Shown piece after piece: positions 49,251 through 62,890 of a DNA stretch of 64,000 nt. Origin of the DNA: Solea solea. Its lineage: Eukaryota > Chordata > Actinopteri > Pleuronectiformes > Soleidae. Every line of letters begins with the position of its first letter. Positions within the stretch are counted from its first letter, which is position 1. A program made the translations under genes and the position numbers. The notes beneath the pieces were generated by a model. That model made no database searches and was not told the origin of the DNA. It was given only the letters and a program-made list of their open reading frames with translations. The stretch lies in assembly GCF_958295425.1 (NCBI RefSeq), contig NC_081135.1, positions 26,140,933-26,204,932 on the forward strand. Direction: 5' to 3'.

Positions 49251-52100
49251 ATTAATAGAAAACAGGAAGTATAAATCCCAATTTCCCAGCAGCCAATGTC
49301 AGTGGGGATGTTCCTTGAGGGAGAAGACTGTCTCTTCTCCATTAAAATATTGGTGCTCTTCCCCCACTTTCCCTCCTTTTGAGCCGAAATCAGATGCTAT
49401 AATTATGAATGGCACCTGAACTACATCACTGGGCTTGACACTTCTAATATCCATATATGCCATGCATGAACATTTAAGCTCTCACTGTTGAGGTGTTCTC
49501 CATGTTGAGTTATTGTGGCACCGTTCTGGAATATAGGCTCCTGTGAGTCTCATTTAGCTGTGGTTTGACTGATGGGCTCATTTCAATTAAGCATACGACT
49601 GCTGTCCCTTAGAAAAGAAGAGAACAAAACTTTTAATTTTCTCGTGAAGCCACTAAAATGAGATAATTTTACTCGGTCAGTCTTACCTATGTCCTCATTA
49701 AATCAAGATATCGTCCAATAAAGGGGCCATATGTACGTTTTTGTTCATGCGAAACAAGCAAACCAAGAACTTGAGCCATTGTTGCCTTCAATGGCCTTTT
49801 TATAGCTTCTTCATCCATGAATCTGCTTAGGTCCACTATGGTCCAACGTGACGTAAACGTTGTCACCCACTCACATCTACAATAAGTGCATACCAAATAT
49901 CAGACTGCCCACAACTATGGGTAGGTACTTGTTTCCTAAAATGTGTACAACATTCTGTGTGGACACAGAACACATAGCAAGGCCTAAAGTGAAGAGGTTA
50001 GAATACACAATCTTTTCAACGCTACTTCCTCATCCTTATTGATGGGCCAAGGGCACACTGGATACTAATAAAGTAATTTATGCTATTTTTAGAATAACAA
50101 GATCAGGTTCTTATTTAAATAAATGGGGAGAGAGTCAAAACTTCACTTTTATTTGTCTCTGGGACATGAAACCTACATTTATGGAATGCTTAAAGATGTG
50201 AAGAAGTGTAGTTTCCCTGAATACAACACTTTTTTGTACATGCTATTTCTGCTGTGTTCCACAGATATCAATTTTGGCTTATTGATATCCTTTAATAACA
50301 TGTTTGTTGAAACTTTTGTTAACCTCAACTGTATAATTGCATCAGCACAACAACATGAGTGGTGGAGCAAGTGGCAAAAATACTTGCAATTTGACTGTCC
50401 CCATGTTGAGATTTTTCACAGCCATCACAGACAGCTGTCAATAACTCTGCTGTGCCATGCTTTATCATCTGTTTTGCTCTGAATGGGAACATCCTTTACA
50501 AAATAGACATCATGTTTTATTGAAGAAGACCTGAAACTAGTGACTGAGACCATTAACTGCTTGGGGAAATGTTTACTGATACATTTTCCCGTACACTACC
50601 TTTCAAAATGAGTGTTGTTTTTTGTTTTTACAACCCCTGGTGGCTATTCAGGATATTCCTACTTCCTGGTTGGCCTCAAACACCAAACTGGAAGACCAGA
50701 TACATTTTCAATGTAAAATGATATAAGTGGTCTGTCTCTTCTCCTTAATGTCTTTAACAGTAACTTACTAATGCTATTGCTACAAGATGGGACAACACAG
50801 GACTCATGCAAACTTCAGTACAAGCAAAACTTGGATTGACTTGGATAGAATCAAACAAGAGTTAACATTGGTTACTTGAAATGTGTCTTCTTAGTAAGCA
50901 CTATAGTCAATGCTACTGCTTTAATCTTTTCTAATAATGATCATTACATTTAGAAGGCGAACCGTCATCAATGAGTGTGGGCCTCACTCTCAAATGCAGC
51001 CGTCTCTGACTGCATGTCATTACACCACAGACAGGAAAGCACGGGAACCAATGTCAGGTCAGGCTCTACAAAGCTACAGCTGATGTCGGTGGTCTCCGTT
51101 GCCTCATTAGTAACAACACGAGCAGTGAACTTAAGACAATGCTAATTAATGGAAGGGAACAATGGCTTAACATTTTTAGGAAGTGTGAAGCACTGAATCT
51201 GCTTGTATGACAGCGTTTAAGACACCTTAATCCGCTTGTGATGCGGAGCATGGTGCCTCGACCGCGCGCTGCCTCGACCGCACAGTGCTGGGGCCAGGTC
51301 AGGGGGAGCAGCTCCATACCTTAGCTGATATAGTCACCTGTGACAATCCTTTATGGGCTGATAAAGTAAGGGAAGTCTCTCAAGGAACACTGCACTGACT
51401 TGGCGGAGGGTCTCCCCCGGGAGCAGGTGTCAGGGTTGTCTATCAGAAGGCTGAAAGGAGAAAAGGGACATCTATTGTATCGCAGTTGTCATTGACTGAT
51501 CGGGTCCATTTAGCTGGCTTTCACAGTGAATGAAACCACCTGAATAGATGAAAGCGAGACAGCCTTCCCGACAAACAAGGAGCCCTGGAATATTCATGGA
51601 GGATCTGTGAGGAAAAGATTAATGTATTAGAAATTAAAATGGGACCCGGACGTATGATCTTGCTCTAACACTTGGCCAGACCTGTGTCACCCGCCGCTAG
51701 TGCCTGAAGTCGGCACATGCCGCTGCCAAGGTGGAGAGGAATCATTAAGCACCCTGCCATTGTGTGAGCAGAATAATCAAACTCCCCCACCCCTCCCACC
51801 CCCCGCCATTCTTTCCCACAGCACTGACAATGAATAATTCTGGAGCCATTTGCAATGTTAACGGCACCTATCTAGGCCATCCATGCCTTTATGATAAGAG
51901 CTCCAAATATGCATTTCAACGGTCTGAACAGAAGCAGCTTCACCGGCATTTCAAAGGACACCTGTCAGTCATCTGAAAGAGCTGTCAGTCTCTGTCATGC
52001 AACGGTGCCGGTGAAATGGCCCAAAAGATAATCTTTACTCTCTCTCTTTCTCTCTCCCCACCTCTCTCTTTCAGATCCGAGCAGTTACATTTGCAATAGA
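49251..52100. other. Gene-free stretch
   Basis: CNE-like texture is seen at about 49200-49700 and 50940-52060. The middle part, 49690-50700, is more repeat-like (for example cccctggtggctattcagga at 50634-50653), but I could not assign it to a family or find termini. Two opposed ORFs (49687-49896 minus and 50123-50482 plus) are unrecognised. Confidence 0.4.
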
Positions 52101-54436
52101 GTGACAAGTGATTTACACTGGAAAATGGATTGTGTTTAAACTGGAAAAAAAGGGGGGGGGGTGTATTCTTTTAGGCCGCGTTATTCTTTGCTGGTGTACA
52201 GCTGTATCAAATATGCTATCGTAAATGTGATCTGGGCGACACCGAATGCCATTATGTGTGATACCACGAGCACTAGACAGGCTACTGAGCTCAAAGGTGA
52301 CTTTGATAATTCCTATCTCTCTAAGCAGAGCTCTGTGTCTGCGAGGAGCACGAGCCGCGATGAGTGGAATCAAACAGGTATGTGTTTCCAAAAAGTTTGA
52401 CCTTCTGTTGTTTTTAACAAGAACGCATCTTTAAATATCTCCCTATGGAGTTTTACTTCATCAGTTCTCTCTTTCCCAGCACTGCCCCTAGATGCATGTA
52501 AATGATTATTATTTTTATTCTTTTTTTTAATAAATACCATAAACCAGTTTGTGCAAAGCCACTTGGTTGGCATGGAGGCAAATGAAGCCCACTACCCCTC
52601 CGCATGAAGGCCAGTCATTTGTTAAGCACGACTAACTCTTGTGCCACCAGCTGTTGGTGATATTTACAGTTGAGTGCAGAGGATGTGTTTGGACTGAGGC
52701 TTCTGGGGCCAAGGCTGCACTAGGCCTCAGTCCCACTCTCACAATGGCCACTCCATGGGCAAGAACAGCCAGGGCTCACAGCACAAGACCACAGTACCAT
52801 AAAAATCATAATTCAAAAGTACACGAGATAACACAAAACAAAACCGTACACACCCCGGACAGCTTGCTGGCTCAGCAGAGTCAGGAGGAAGCCAATGACC
52901 TTTGCGACAACTCATCCTCTCCAAAAGCTCCCTTGTCAATCTCCAAAACATACAATCCAATAAAGTAGGGGAGACCCTGAGTATAGACGGCCCATTTGTT
53001 TCCCCCGCTGTACGCCACTCTTCCCGATCATGGAGAGATCACAGTCATGGAGCATTATATCATGCATACCAGACATCAGTAGAACATTTTGATCACTGAA
53101 GTCTGCTACAACTGCCCGAAAACTGTCTTCAATGTGCTCATTTGCCAAACGCCAGAGTCACTTTAGTTCATCCAGCACAAGCCAATACAAAAGCTCTGTG
53201 GAAACCCCTTGTGCTTACCCATCCGAAATTCTTTGTTGTTTTCCAGCGAGTCAGGCCATTTTCAGACAGAACAAAAAGCAATTTTATAAGCAATTTGAAT
53301 TTTGGGCACTCCTCTTTGTCACATAGTTTCCACACCATGTCCGCTCCTCCAACAATCTCCTCATTGTGGCTCAAGGAGGACACGGTTCAAGAAGTGAGTC
53401 ACTCGATGAATGTTCACTTTCATTTCAGAGCGCAGTAGGCTGGCATAATCCCTGATACTGAACCCTGACTCACCGGGTCCCTGCTATATCGTGAGTTCTG
53501 TCCTTCTTCCATTGTGAAAAAGGACTTGCCCTCACACTTTTGACTGGACAAAGTTCAACAACACACTGGCTGATGAAGTTACATGTGTCAGGAAGACAAC
53601 GAGGCCATTGTGAGGCAAAAACATTACAACGGAAAACCCAATGAAGACAAATGAGTGCACACGTTCAAGTAATTCGCCAGTGAATAAGATGTTGTGAGTT
53701 AATCAAATGAAGTGAATAAAGGAACAAAAGCGTGGAGCTACCCCCCCACCCCCACCCCCACCACCACCACCAAACTGCTCACACAAATGTCAATAGATGT
53801 GCTTGTACAACAGCTTTTTTAACAAATTATTCAGTGACTACAATTTTGCAGTTGAAAAAGTCACACACAGAAAGCCATTTACCTGAGTCACAAATGAGTA
53901 TGTAATTGAGTCCTTAGGGAAAATAACTCAGCTTAACTACTGGAAATAATGTGTAAATTCAATACATTTCCTAATGAGCTCATTTGATTTTGCTGCAATT
54001 ATATCTGCTAGTCAAGGAGCAGATAGGATTCCGCAGCTGAGTTGAGGTGAATAAAACCACCGCTGTATTCATTAAAATTAGCATATGGACCTGTCAACAC
54101 TTCTCAGCGGCTCGTTGTAACAATGCCATTTAGCCCTGCATCAAGCAATGCCAGTGGAATGAATGCATGTGGTGAGTAAATGCCTCCCCACCCCTACCGT
54201 CAGGGTTGGAACAGGACTGGCGTGCAGGCTCTGACGCATAAAAGAGGCTGCCTTTTAACAGCCAGGCCTTGGCCTCTGACCAGGGGCCATCCACATCAAC
54301 ACCGCTTACACTCCACCATATACCTCCCAGCTACTCGCCCGGCCGACCAGCGTTCCATGCACGCTGAGACAGACAGAAAAGAGGAGCACGGCGGGAGAAA
54401 TTAAGACGGCCAGTGTGTGGTCGCATGTGTCTGTGT
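52101..54436. other. Gene-free stretch
   Basis: A G-run lies at 52153-52161 and a CCCCCA/CCA tract at 53741-53772. CNE-like AT-rich sequence is seen near 53880-54130. Several overlapping ORFs on both strands at 52639-53438 lack any family resemblance. Confidence 0.45.
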
Positions 54437-54505
54437 GCTGTGTGTGTGTGTGTGTGTGGAGGTGTGCAAGATAACAGCGGGGGGGGGGGGGGGGGGGGGG
54501 GGGGG
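54437..54505. repeat. (GT)n tract followed by a 27-base G homopolymer
   Basis: A GT tract at 54440-54458 is followed 20 bases later by 27 consecutive G residues (54479-54505). It is the longest homopolymer in the window, likely length-variable and error-prone in sequencing. The polyproline-coding minus-strand ORF across it is an artefact. Confidence 0.95.
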
Positions 54506-57500
54506 TGGAGAAAAGAAAAGATAGACGTAAAGATAGGACACTCCCTGCAAAAGTGAGCCTTTGTGCCGCCCTTTCATCAGCTGTCTACTGATCTTCATTG
54601 ACAAGCTGCTTTTGTTTATCAAAACAACAACACTAAAACTACGTTATTTTCTAATAAATACCCGTGGTATTATCTGTGGCGAAACTTAAAAAAAAAAATA
54701 TGCTTATCAAAAGGTGCCAGGAATGACAGGCCCATGGAAAAAAAAAAAGGAGAGCTCCTTCATTGTTGTTTGTCATCGTTATGCCGAAGCTGCCAGTGAG
54801 AGAAGGTATTGTTGCTCAGTGGAGCACACAAGACCCTAGTTACATTGTTGTGCCAGGATTTTAAAACAGGCACGAGTTATCAATAGACCACAGACTATTC
54901 GACTCACTCAGCTGTGCCTCTCGATACACTTCAGAACATCGCATGCCGAATAGCCAGCCACGATCTCACACAATTGGGCTGCTATACTGACAGACACTTT
55001 GTTTCCAGATGGACTCAGGTCTATGTCTAATGGATAGACGGTGCCATCATTCCAAAGCTCTCAGAGTCTCCATTCAGTACATATATGTGTCACCACGAGA
55101 CTGACAACACAGTTCATCATATCTCATTATTGTCTTTTTGGATATTAATAGCCACACTTATTAAAGAGATGATAAGATTTAATGATTTGCTGGAAAGTAA
55201 AGATTTTTCAATTTCCCTGATTGAAAAAGTGTGCCTTGTGATGCATTATTTATAACTTTTCATTTGTTCATACAAAAATCATTAGTATAGTACGAAAGAG
55301 TGAGGAAGGAAAAAACAGCATGATTTCAGAGCTCTGAGGAAAAAAGACAGAAATATGAGATTGACATTTTTCTCACAGATCTAATTTTAATTGCTGTTTT
55401 CTTTCTTTCTTTCTTTCTTTCTGTTTTTTTAAACGTGGCCCTAAAATTCCTTTATTATATACACATTTTTGGATCAGTAACTGATTCCTCCTCTCTTAAT
55501 TGTATCTCAAGTACTTTCTTTCATATTTACTGATGACTTTACCTATGGCTGAATGGTTTGACCAAAAACACACTTTTAGATTTTCAAATCAATTGGTATC
55601 AGTCATTAGTGTGTCAGATAATTAAAGACTGATTTTTGCTCCTGTGTAAAAGACAAAGAGACCAGTTGATTTTAAACTTCTTTATTGACCGGAAACAGCA
55701 AACAACATTTCATACATAAAACATTTAACATGTGTTACATACATTACTTAAAGTTTGTTTGAGGTTGCTTTATGTGTATCTTTAATCTATCACCACATCA
55801 GTGCATTGAGATGTGTCTCATCAGCCTCACCGACGAGGATTTACATTAAGACTTTGGCTGTAACCTGTGATTTGCTTTTAATAGCATTCAGTAAATTCAG
55901 CCCCATAAAAGTGGGAATAAGAGACCGGGCTAAGGAGAAGACAAGGCCTCAGCTGTGCACTGATCTACACACTGTGATTACCTGGAGCAGAAAACTGAAT
56001 GTAAAGGCCTTGGGCTGGCTTTGATATTTCCATCGTCCTTTTGTCTGCTATGACCTGGACTGCATCTAACAGACCTAGACTGGAGGTCAGTAGGAATCAA
56101 GGGAGAGGAGAGGAGAGGAGAGGAGAGAGGAGAGGAGAGGATGAATTTAGAAATTAAGCTCAGTTGAAGGTTTCTTCTCGATGTTTTACCTCAGATACTG
56201 ACTCTTGAAATGGCCAAGCACATACTGGGCTGATGTCCCCCCCTCCCCCCTCACTCTCTCTCTAACCCACACACACACACACACACACTGACACTCATTA
56301 CAGTTACCTCTTGTCCAGAATTACCACTCCCACCCCAGTACTAAAAGAACTGGGGCTAACTTTCTTCTGTCAGGGTGCTTATTAAAAGATTACATATTCA
56401 CACTTCTGTAGAACAGACCCTTAATGATGATAAAGGGAGACTCCCACAGTTTGTCCTCGCTTTATGACAAACTATAGGGGAAAAAGGTGTAGATGAAAAG
56501 GCGTCTCAGTCAAGGCACAGTATATACCATTGGTTAATGGTACACATGGATGAAAAGAATACTGTTTGATTTTAAAGTGTACCTTTGGTATGAATACTCT
56601 TTCTTTGTCTTAGTTGTCATTTCTTTTTTAATGGCACAAGGATGTTAAGGACCGTAGTAACAGGTACATACATATACAGTATGGCTGCAGGCAGATGGGA
56701 AGGTGGGTGACTCTAAATTGAGAACACCAATTATCAAGGTGTCATTCTGTTGAAGCTATAAGTACGCCCCGCTCTGTGGCCTCTCTGGCCTTATAGAGGA
56801 GACAACACTTCACTAAGAGCAGAGAATTGGTCCAAAGTTTGAGGTTGATTGGGTAAAAAAAAAAAAAAGAAAAAAAAAAAATCAACAAAAGTTTTAAACT
56901 TGGCTTCATGGCTCTTTGTGACCTGAGATCAACGGTTTGCATTAAAGTAGAGTGGTTTGTACATGTTAAACAACCAGTAAAATGATCATTGTGTGCTCCT
57001 AAAGCTACAGAGTATCTCTAAATAAATATGTAATAAACTATGTGGTTTAGATTTATGTAATACATTTGTAAAATGATGAATCAATAGAAAAGCTTGATCG
57101 GGTAACCAGATGTTACAAGTACTGTACAAATAGTGGAGAGATCAAAGATCCAATTGATGCACAGATTATTCAATGAACAAAATATATCAGAAACTATACT
57201 TTGTTGATCAATTTATAATTTTCTTAATCTCAAATGTTCACAGCATTCTGCTTTTTAATTCAATGGATTTGCTGCTTTCAGAAAGCTTGAGCTGTGGGAA
57301 TATCTTTTTTATTTAATAGACCAAACAATGAATATGAAATAGGTACAAAAATAAATATTTTACACATCTACACCAGTGATAACTGTGGCTGCAGGAATAA
57401 TGAAGCATTTCACTAAGATGTAAAGTTATTTAAAATATAAATTGAACTCTAGTTAACCTGTTATTTAATTATCTGGCTTATCTTAACTTTTAACTATTAG

Positions 57501-58238
57501 CAGAGGTTAGGGGGAAGAACAAAAAGCTCCTTCTGTCAATTCTCCACTCATATCAAAGGTTTTTTTTTTTTTTTTTTTTACTTTAATACTGTTTTCAATT
57601 TGCTTGTAACCTGTCTCCCTTATGTTATGTCATTACTTCCCACTGAGACTAAATAAATAAATAAATGAAGGCTTTACAAAACCTGAGATTAATTTATCAT
57701 TCATTCATTCATTTATCACACAGTCAAGGACAGATGAAATGAAGTTGGATTCATGTTTGTATTATTATAATATTATTTTATATATTATATTAGTATATAT
57801 ATTATTGCAAACATGCATGAAGGAATGTTCTGACAGTATCTTCACTGAATTTGAGACAACAAATATTCAGGCTCATAACTTCCATCACAGACGCATAGAA
57901 AATAGCGTTTGCTTAAACTTTTCATCAGCTATTTAAGGTCAATATTAAGTCAGTGGGGGAGGGGGGGGGGGGGGTGCATGGAATTTAACTGCATTTTTGA
58001 AAAACTGTCATAGCCTTCAATGACAGCTCAGAAGCGTTTCTTAAAACATGTTTTTGTGTGTAGAGTAATCCAGCCGAGCTCAAATTTCTCTCGTCCCTTC
58101 AAGCGCAAAATACAAAAGGCCTATGCTGCCACTACCTGATTCAATCAAGTGTGTTACATTGTATACCCATGGGCAACAAGGCGACTTGTATTTTAATTAA
58201 TAATGTAATACCCTGGTCTCAAAGGCTTGGCCCTTGGC

Positions 58239-58274
<36 letters not shown>

Positions 58275-60193
58275 ACTCTCAAGATCCCAGCAAAAGATGC
58301 TGGGAGCATTTTTCTACACTCATGCAACTGGATGTGATACATAATGTTTGAAACTAAGACTCTACATCACTTCAAGCATTGCGTAACTGATGGCGTCATG
58401 TTTGTTAAAGCAGGTTTAAGCTTATAGGAACTGAGGGAAGTAGAGTATTTGTTATTGTTGAGATGAAGATTAATTGGAAGGAGAAGTTGCAGCAGCAGAA
58501 GCAAGTGCGATAAGAGAGGGCTAAAATGATATGGTTTAAATGAGGCAGAGATATAGCTGTGGGTGCATTGTTTTGAGGAATAATGACGCAGTGAAGGGTT
58601 AACACACACTCCTGGACCGGAAAAGAAGCCCGAGGGAGCTCATGGACTGACGGGACACGGGCTGTGTTCAACCTTTCTCTGCAGCCACACACGAGAACAA
58701 AGAAATGAAGGCACTTTTACAGTATGCCATGAGAATCGCTGACTCATTTGTTCACACATAAGAGACAACTGACTTACATCACTTCATGAAACACATCAAG
58801 ACATGATGGAGGCACTTTGGAGTCTTATTTTTTAGCTGCATTGTTCAAATCTTTCATTGAGGAAATACAGATGTAACGTCAAACATCAAGTCTGTCAGTC
58901 AACTGTTAAAAAAAAATCTACAACTTGGTCTATATCAGTAATTTTTTACAAGGTTCCACAGCTGATGAGAAATCCAACAAATAACCGTAAAACATTTTTC
59001 TTACATGACAAATGACGTTTTTTTTAATAGAATAAACAGTATAATTAGCTAACAGGAGCACAGCCACAAGTAAATCTAAAGTGATTATTCCTGCCCTGAG
59101 AGGAAGTCTGTCTCCCTGCGCTCTGTCAAAAGGTCAATTATGGCCCCAAACCGGCATGCAATGACAGTGACCTGGAAGCAGTACTGATGACCCCACATCC
59201 AGGGGCCCAAAAGAGTTGATCATCTAACATGCAAGCTGCCTGGAGCCATGGAAATCTGACATTTGTCCTTATTCAAATGAACACAAACAATATGCATCTC
59301 ATGTCTCTCCCTAACCTGTGCCAAATCTAAGGCAAAGGGACCAGCAGTCTTACTGCATTGTCCTCCATTCTAAGGCTGCGTACCCTTCCCTATGAATACA
59401 GCCACAAATCAGTCACATGGAGCCTGTGGGAAGACCAGACTGCAGAAAAGGTGCCATTGTCACCAACATCTTACAACACTGGTCATTCAGTTTTAGCCAG
59501 GGTCACAAACTGAGAGATGGTTAACGAAAACGTTAAAGGTTAGAATAAGTTAGAATAGTGAATAATGAGAGAATGGTGCAACATGGTATAACAGATTAAG
59601 ATTTATTGTTGCTGTTGTTGGAACATTTTGTTTCATGTTTCCTTCACTGAAAGATCTAAATCACTGAAATGGCTACTATCAATGTTTTCATAATGACAAT
59701 GGGGCTCACTTGTAGAGGATTATCAACTAAACTTTGCTCCAGCTGTTCCCTTAGCTCTTACTGTTGCCACTGACCACTCTCATAGCATCAACTAATAAGT
59801 CTTTAAGTCTGTTGCCCACAGCACACACATGTCTAACACTAAACAGCAGATTAACACATTAACCAAGAGTAGTAACAGCTACACAATGTATCTTGGACGT
59901 AAAGAAATTGGTAGTTATTTGTTATCTAAGTCCCTGTATCAGCTTAGATGCTCATAATATGTCAATGTTTTCTGTCTCTGGGTACATTGGTGGTTTTATT
60001 CTTTATATTTCCTTCGGTCAAAAAAAAAAGAATGTTAAAATGTGCATTAGTCCATCTCTTAAACATTTAATAACCTGCACTTTGACTTTCAGAAAATGAA
60101 AGTCAAATGAAATCTGAAAATGTAACTCTGTTTCCAGTCATCTTCTAAAAAAAAAAGCCTGGGCATTCTTTGTTTATTTATTTTTATTTTATT
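54506..60193. other. Gene-free stretch with microsatellites
   Basis: CNE-like texture is seen at 54780-55290. Simple repeats are (TTTC)n at 55398-55421, an AGGAG-type tract at 56102-56140, a CA run at 56268-56288, T-runs near 57560-57579, (AATA)n near 57648-57665, a 14-G run at 57961-57974 and (GT)n at 58244-58270. No gene, RNA gene or clear transposon was recognised. Confidence 0.5.
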
Positions 60194-60300
60194 ATATTTG
60201 ACCTTTATTTAACCGGGTAAGTCGGTTGAGAACCAATCCTCATTTACAATGACGACCTGGGCGAGAGGCAGCACAACAAGGGGGGGCCACATAAACAACA
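60194..60300. repeat. Teleost interspersed repeat (TTTATTTAACCGGGTAAGTC type)
   Basis: The sequence tttatttaaccgggtaagtc, then gttgagaaccaatcctcatt, then tacaatgacgacctgggcga and gaggcagcacaacaa, follows an abundant teleost repeat nearly word for word as I recall it. It is related in its opening to the copy at 9027-9130. I cannot name the family with certainty. Confidence 0.7.
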
Positions 60301-62226
60301 AGAAGAGAATCATCAGCAACAAACAATATTAAACAATGTGTCAAGAGTCACATGTTGAATAAAAATGGTTAAAAGCAGGTGCAACAGTCACAAATTGTTG
60401 CCCACACTACATTTTTAAAAGAAGAAAGTGGAACGAATGAGCTGAGTTTTAGTGTCTGTTACTACGACCAAAAGTAGTGCAGACTTTGGGTAAGGTCTGT
60501 TGTTCAAACAGACTGCTGACATAGATATACACTATATATATCAACTCATAATATGAGTTAATTGCTGCTTCTGGTCTTTCCGTGTCATATTTTAATAATA
60601 AAAACTAGATTTATCATTAAGTTTTCTTATATAAAAAAAATATCCATTTATATACATCCATATACTATATATATATATACATAGCCTTTCAAGCTGAGGC
60701 CAACGTGAGCCCATTTACTACACTGGAGTAAAAAGCTTTTGCAAACACACCTCTATAAGAAGGTTATTGCCGTAACAACGCTATACACAGTAAATTCCCC
60801 CTGAATATCACTTGCCTGAAGCAACACCTACCACAGAAAACGTTTATCCATGTGGACTTCCCATCTCATGCTGTTTTTGTCTGTGTGTGCAGAAGGTAGC
60901 GGCCTGGCCTGGAACTGTATGACACAGAGCAAAGGCTCTCATGTCTTTAGGGCGTTCCACAGAGCATGATCATGAAAAGCAGAAACATGAAGAAAACTGC
61001 AAAAGGTTGAGCCACGGAGACGTCCTTCTTCAGTACGTCAGTTAATTTCCTTTTTTTTCCACCCCCCCCCCCCCCCCCTTTTGGTTCCACATCACTTTTC
61101 TATTATGTTTTGAACACAGTGAAAACATAATACAAATCATGCCGCTGAAAAAAAAAAAATCTAATCATTACACCCTCAAATGAAAAAAATGGATACCAAT
61201 GAAAAATGTGAGGGAAATTGTTATTTTTCACATTCTATTGTTTGGTGCCTTTTGCCCCAAGCCATGCAGCACACACTGATATTAGTTTTAAATACAGATT
61301 GCTAGCAATAATAGAACAGAAGAGCCCATGCCTGCCACATAGGCCCAGGCTGGAGTGCCTCACACTGGCTGCGTCGCCAAGACAGCTTCAATCAAAAAGC
61401 TCAAATAAATGTAGTTCTTTGAGCTCTGTCAACTGTAAACTGTTATTGATCCCAACAAATGAAATTTGTTCAAGTTGATCGATCAAACACATTATCTGTG
61501 TTTTCCAGTCTATTACCAGCAAGTGGAAACTCAGAAGGCATCAATAAATAGAGTTGGGTCACCCTGGGTAGATTCCTTTTCAAGGTAGAGGGGCTGTAAA
61601 AACAGGCGACCAAACATAAGTACTCGTACTTAAAGGTAATGGACCTGCATCATGACTAAACGCTAAGTGCCTGGGGTGTCTAGATGTGGAAAGCACTTCT
61701 GTCACACCTTCAAGGTCTACAGACACTTGTGTATATACTGTATACTTGTCCTCCTCTCTTCTGCCCCCGCTAATACCCCCACCCTTGCGCACCAACATAT
61801 GAAAGCCTTCCAGCTGGCAACCAAAGCCTGTACTTGGCAGGTCGGGGGTAACATGAGAATTAAATCTATATCGCCCCAGCTACCACTTCTCAAATATCAG
61901 TGGAGTCCAGCATTTCACGAGGGACTGGTGAGAGGAAAGCATGTCAGTGGAACAAAGAGCTCCTTCTGGCATTTCTCCATTCAACTGTTCTGCTTATTGC
62001 TATTACAGGAGTTAAGTTTTCATGTGGAAGTTTTATTGTAGGTGCAAATGATCCTGTGAAAGTGCTCCACTGGATGTTTGAACATCAAGGTTTTATTATA
62101 ATGTACTTTCATCGACAAGATCTACCTGGGAATGAAGCACGATGTGTATTTGGACGACAAATATGATCAATTTCACTTGATGACTTGGTTTTCTCCTGAC
62201 TTTTAAGTCTCTAGGACTACGGGAAG
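60301..62226. other. Gene-free stretch
   Basis: A C-run of 17 lies at 61062-61078, a short AT tract at 60666-60679, and a 17-bp palindrome aactcataatatgagtt near 60542-60558. Unrecognised ORFs at 61667-62166 overlap each other. No gene. Confidence 0.5.
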
Positions 62227-62360
62227 GCCCAGTGATGGACTGGTGACCTGTCCAGGGTGTAGCCTGTCTGGGTTTGGCATCAGCGGCCTCCACGACCCTC
62301 ATGCAGAGGATAAAGTGGCAGAAGATGAGTGAGTGAGTGAGTGAGTGAGTGAGTGAGTGA
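62227..62360 (+). repeat. L2/SINE-type 3' tail with (GAGT)n
   Basis: The string gtgatggactggtgacctgt followed by ccagggtg, then catcagcggcctccacgacc, aggataaagtggcagaagat and a GAGT tetranucleotide tail (62326-62360) is the 3' end shared by L2-clade LINEs and their dependent SINEs in teleosts. The tetranucleotide tail marks the 3' end and gives plus orientation. The rest of the element is absent. Confidence 0.75.
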
Positions 62361-62764
62361 CTAAGGGAAATACAGAGTTCAGCTCAAACTGGCTCAAACA
62401 TGAATACAGTCAAATGCAACAAGCTTACAGTAAATGCTATTGTCGTGAAAGTTAGTGTTGAGGTTTTGAGAGGTGCAAAGTCAACTTCATGGCAAATTGT
62501 GAGTCCACACATTGTGGTATATTGTTGAATTGTGTTGTGTTGTGACCTGTCACTAAGTGTAAGTTTGTACTATACAGTATTTGGACCTAAATGTGTATTT
62601 TCTCACCAAACACTGAAACAAAATGGCCATTTTAAACCGTCAAATTAGATTTTGCACGATCAGATCAGGAAAAGGATAAACACAGTGGAGTAGTGGCTAC
62701 GTAGCGCTGTTGCCATGTAGCAAAACGACACGGTTGAATGGTTGTTAATCTCTGTGCGTTGACC
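62361..62764. other. Non-coding stretch
   Basis: AT-rich, with nothing recognisable between the two LINE/SINE tails. It may be diverged body sequence of the second copy, but I cannot show that. Confidence 0.45.
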
Positions 62765-62888
62765 CTGTGATGGACTGGTGACCTGTCCAGGGTGAACTCC
62801 GCCTTTCACCCTATCTCAGTTGGGATTGGCTCCAGCGGCCCCTGTGGTCCTCTTGAGGAGGATAAAGCTGTAGAGAATGAATGAATAT
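62765..62888 (+). repeat. Second L2/SINE-type 3' tail with GAAT end
   Basis: It shares with the copy at 62227 the run tgatggactggtgacctgtc plus cagggtg, and continues with the fuller consensus-like gattggctccagcggcccc and gaggaggataaagctgtaga, ending in gaatgaatga. It abuts the left terminus of the Tc1-like element at 62891 almost directly. Confidence 0.75.
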
Positions 62889-62890
62889 CA

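Noticed and set aside
49690..50700. Possible transposon remnant with opposed ORFs
   Set aside because: Some words look repeat-like, but no termini, duplication or family match could be identified.
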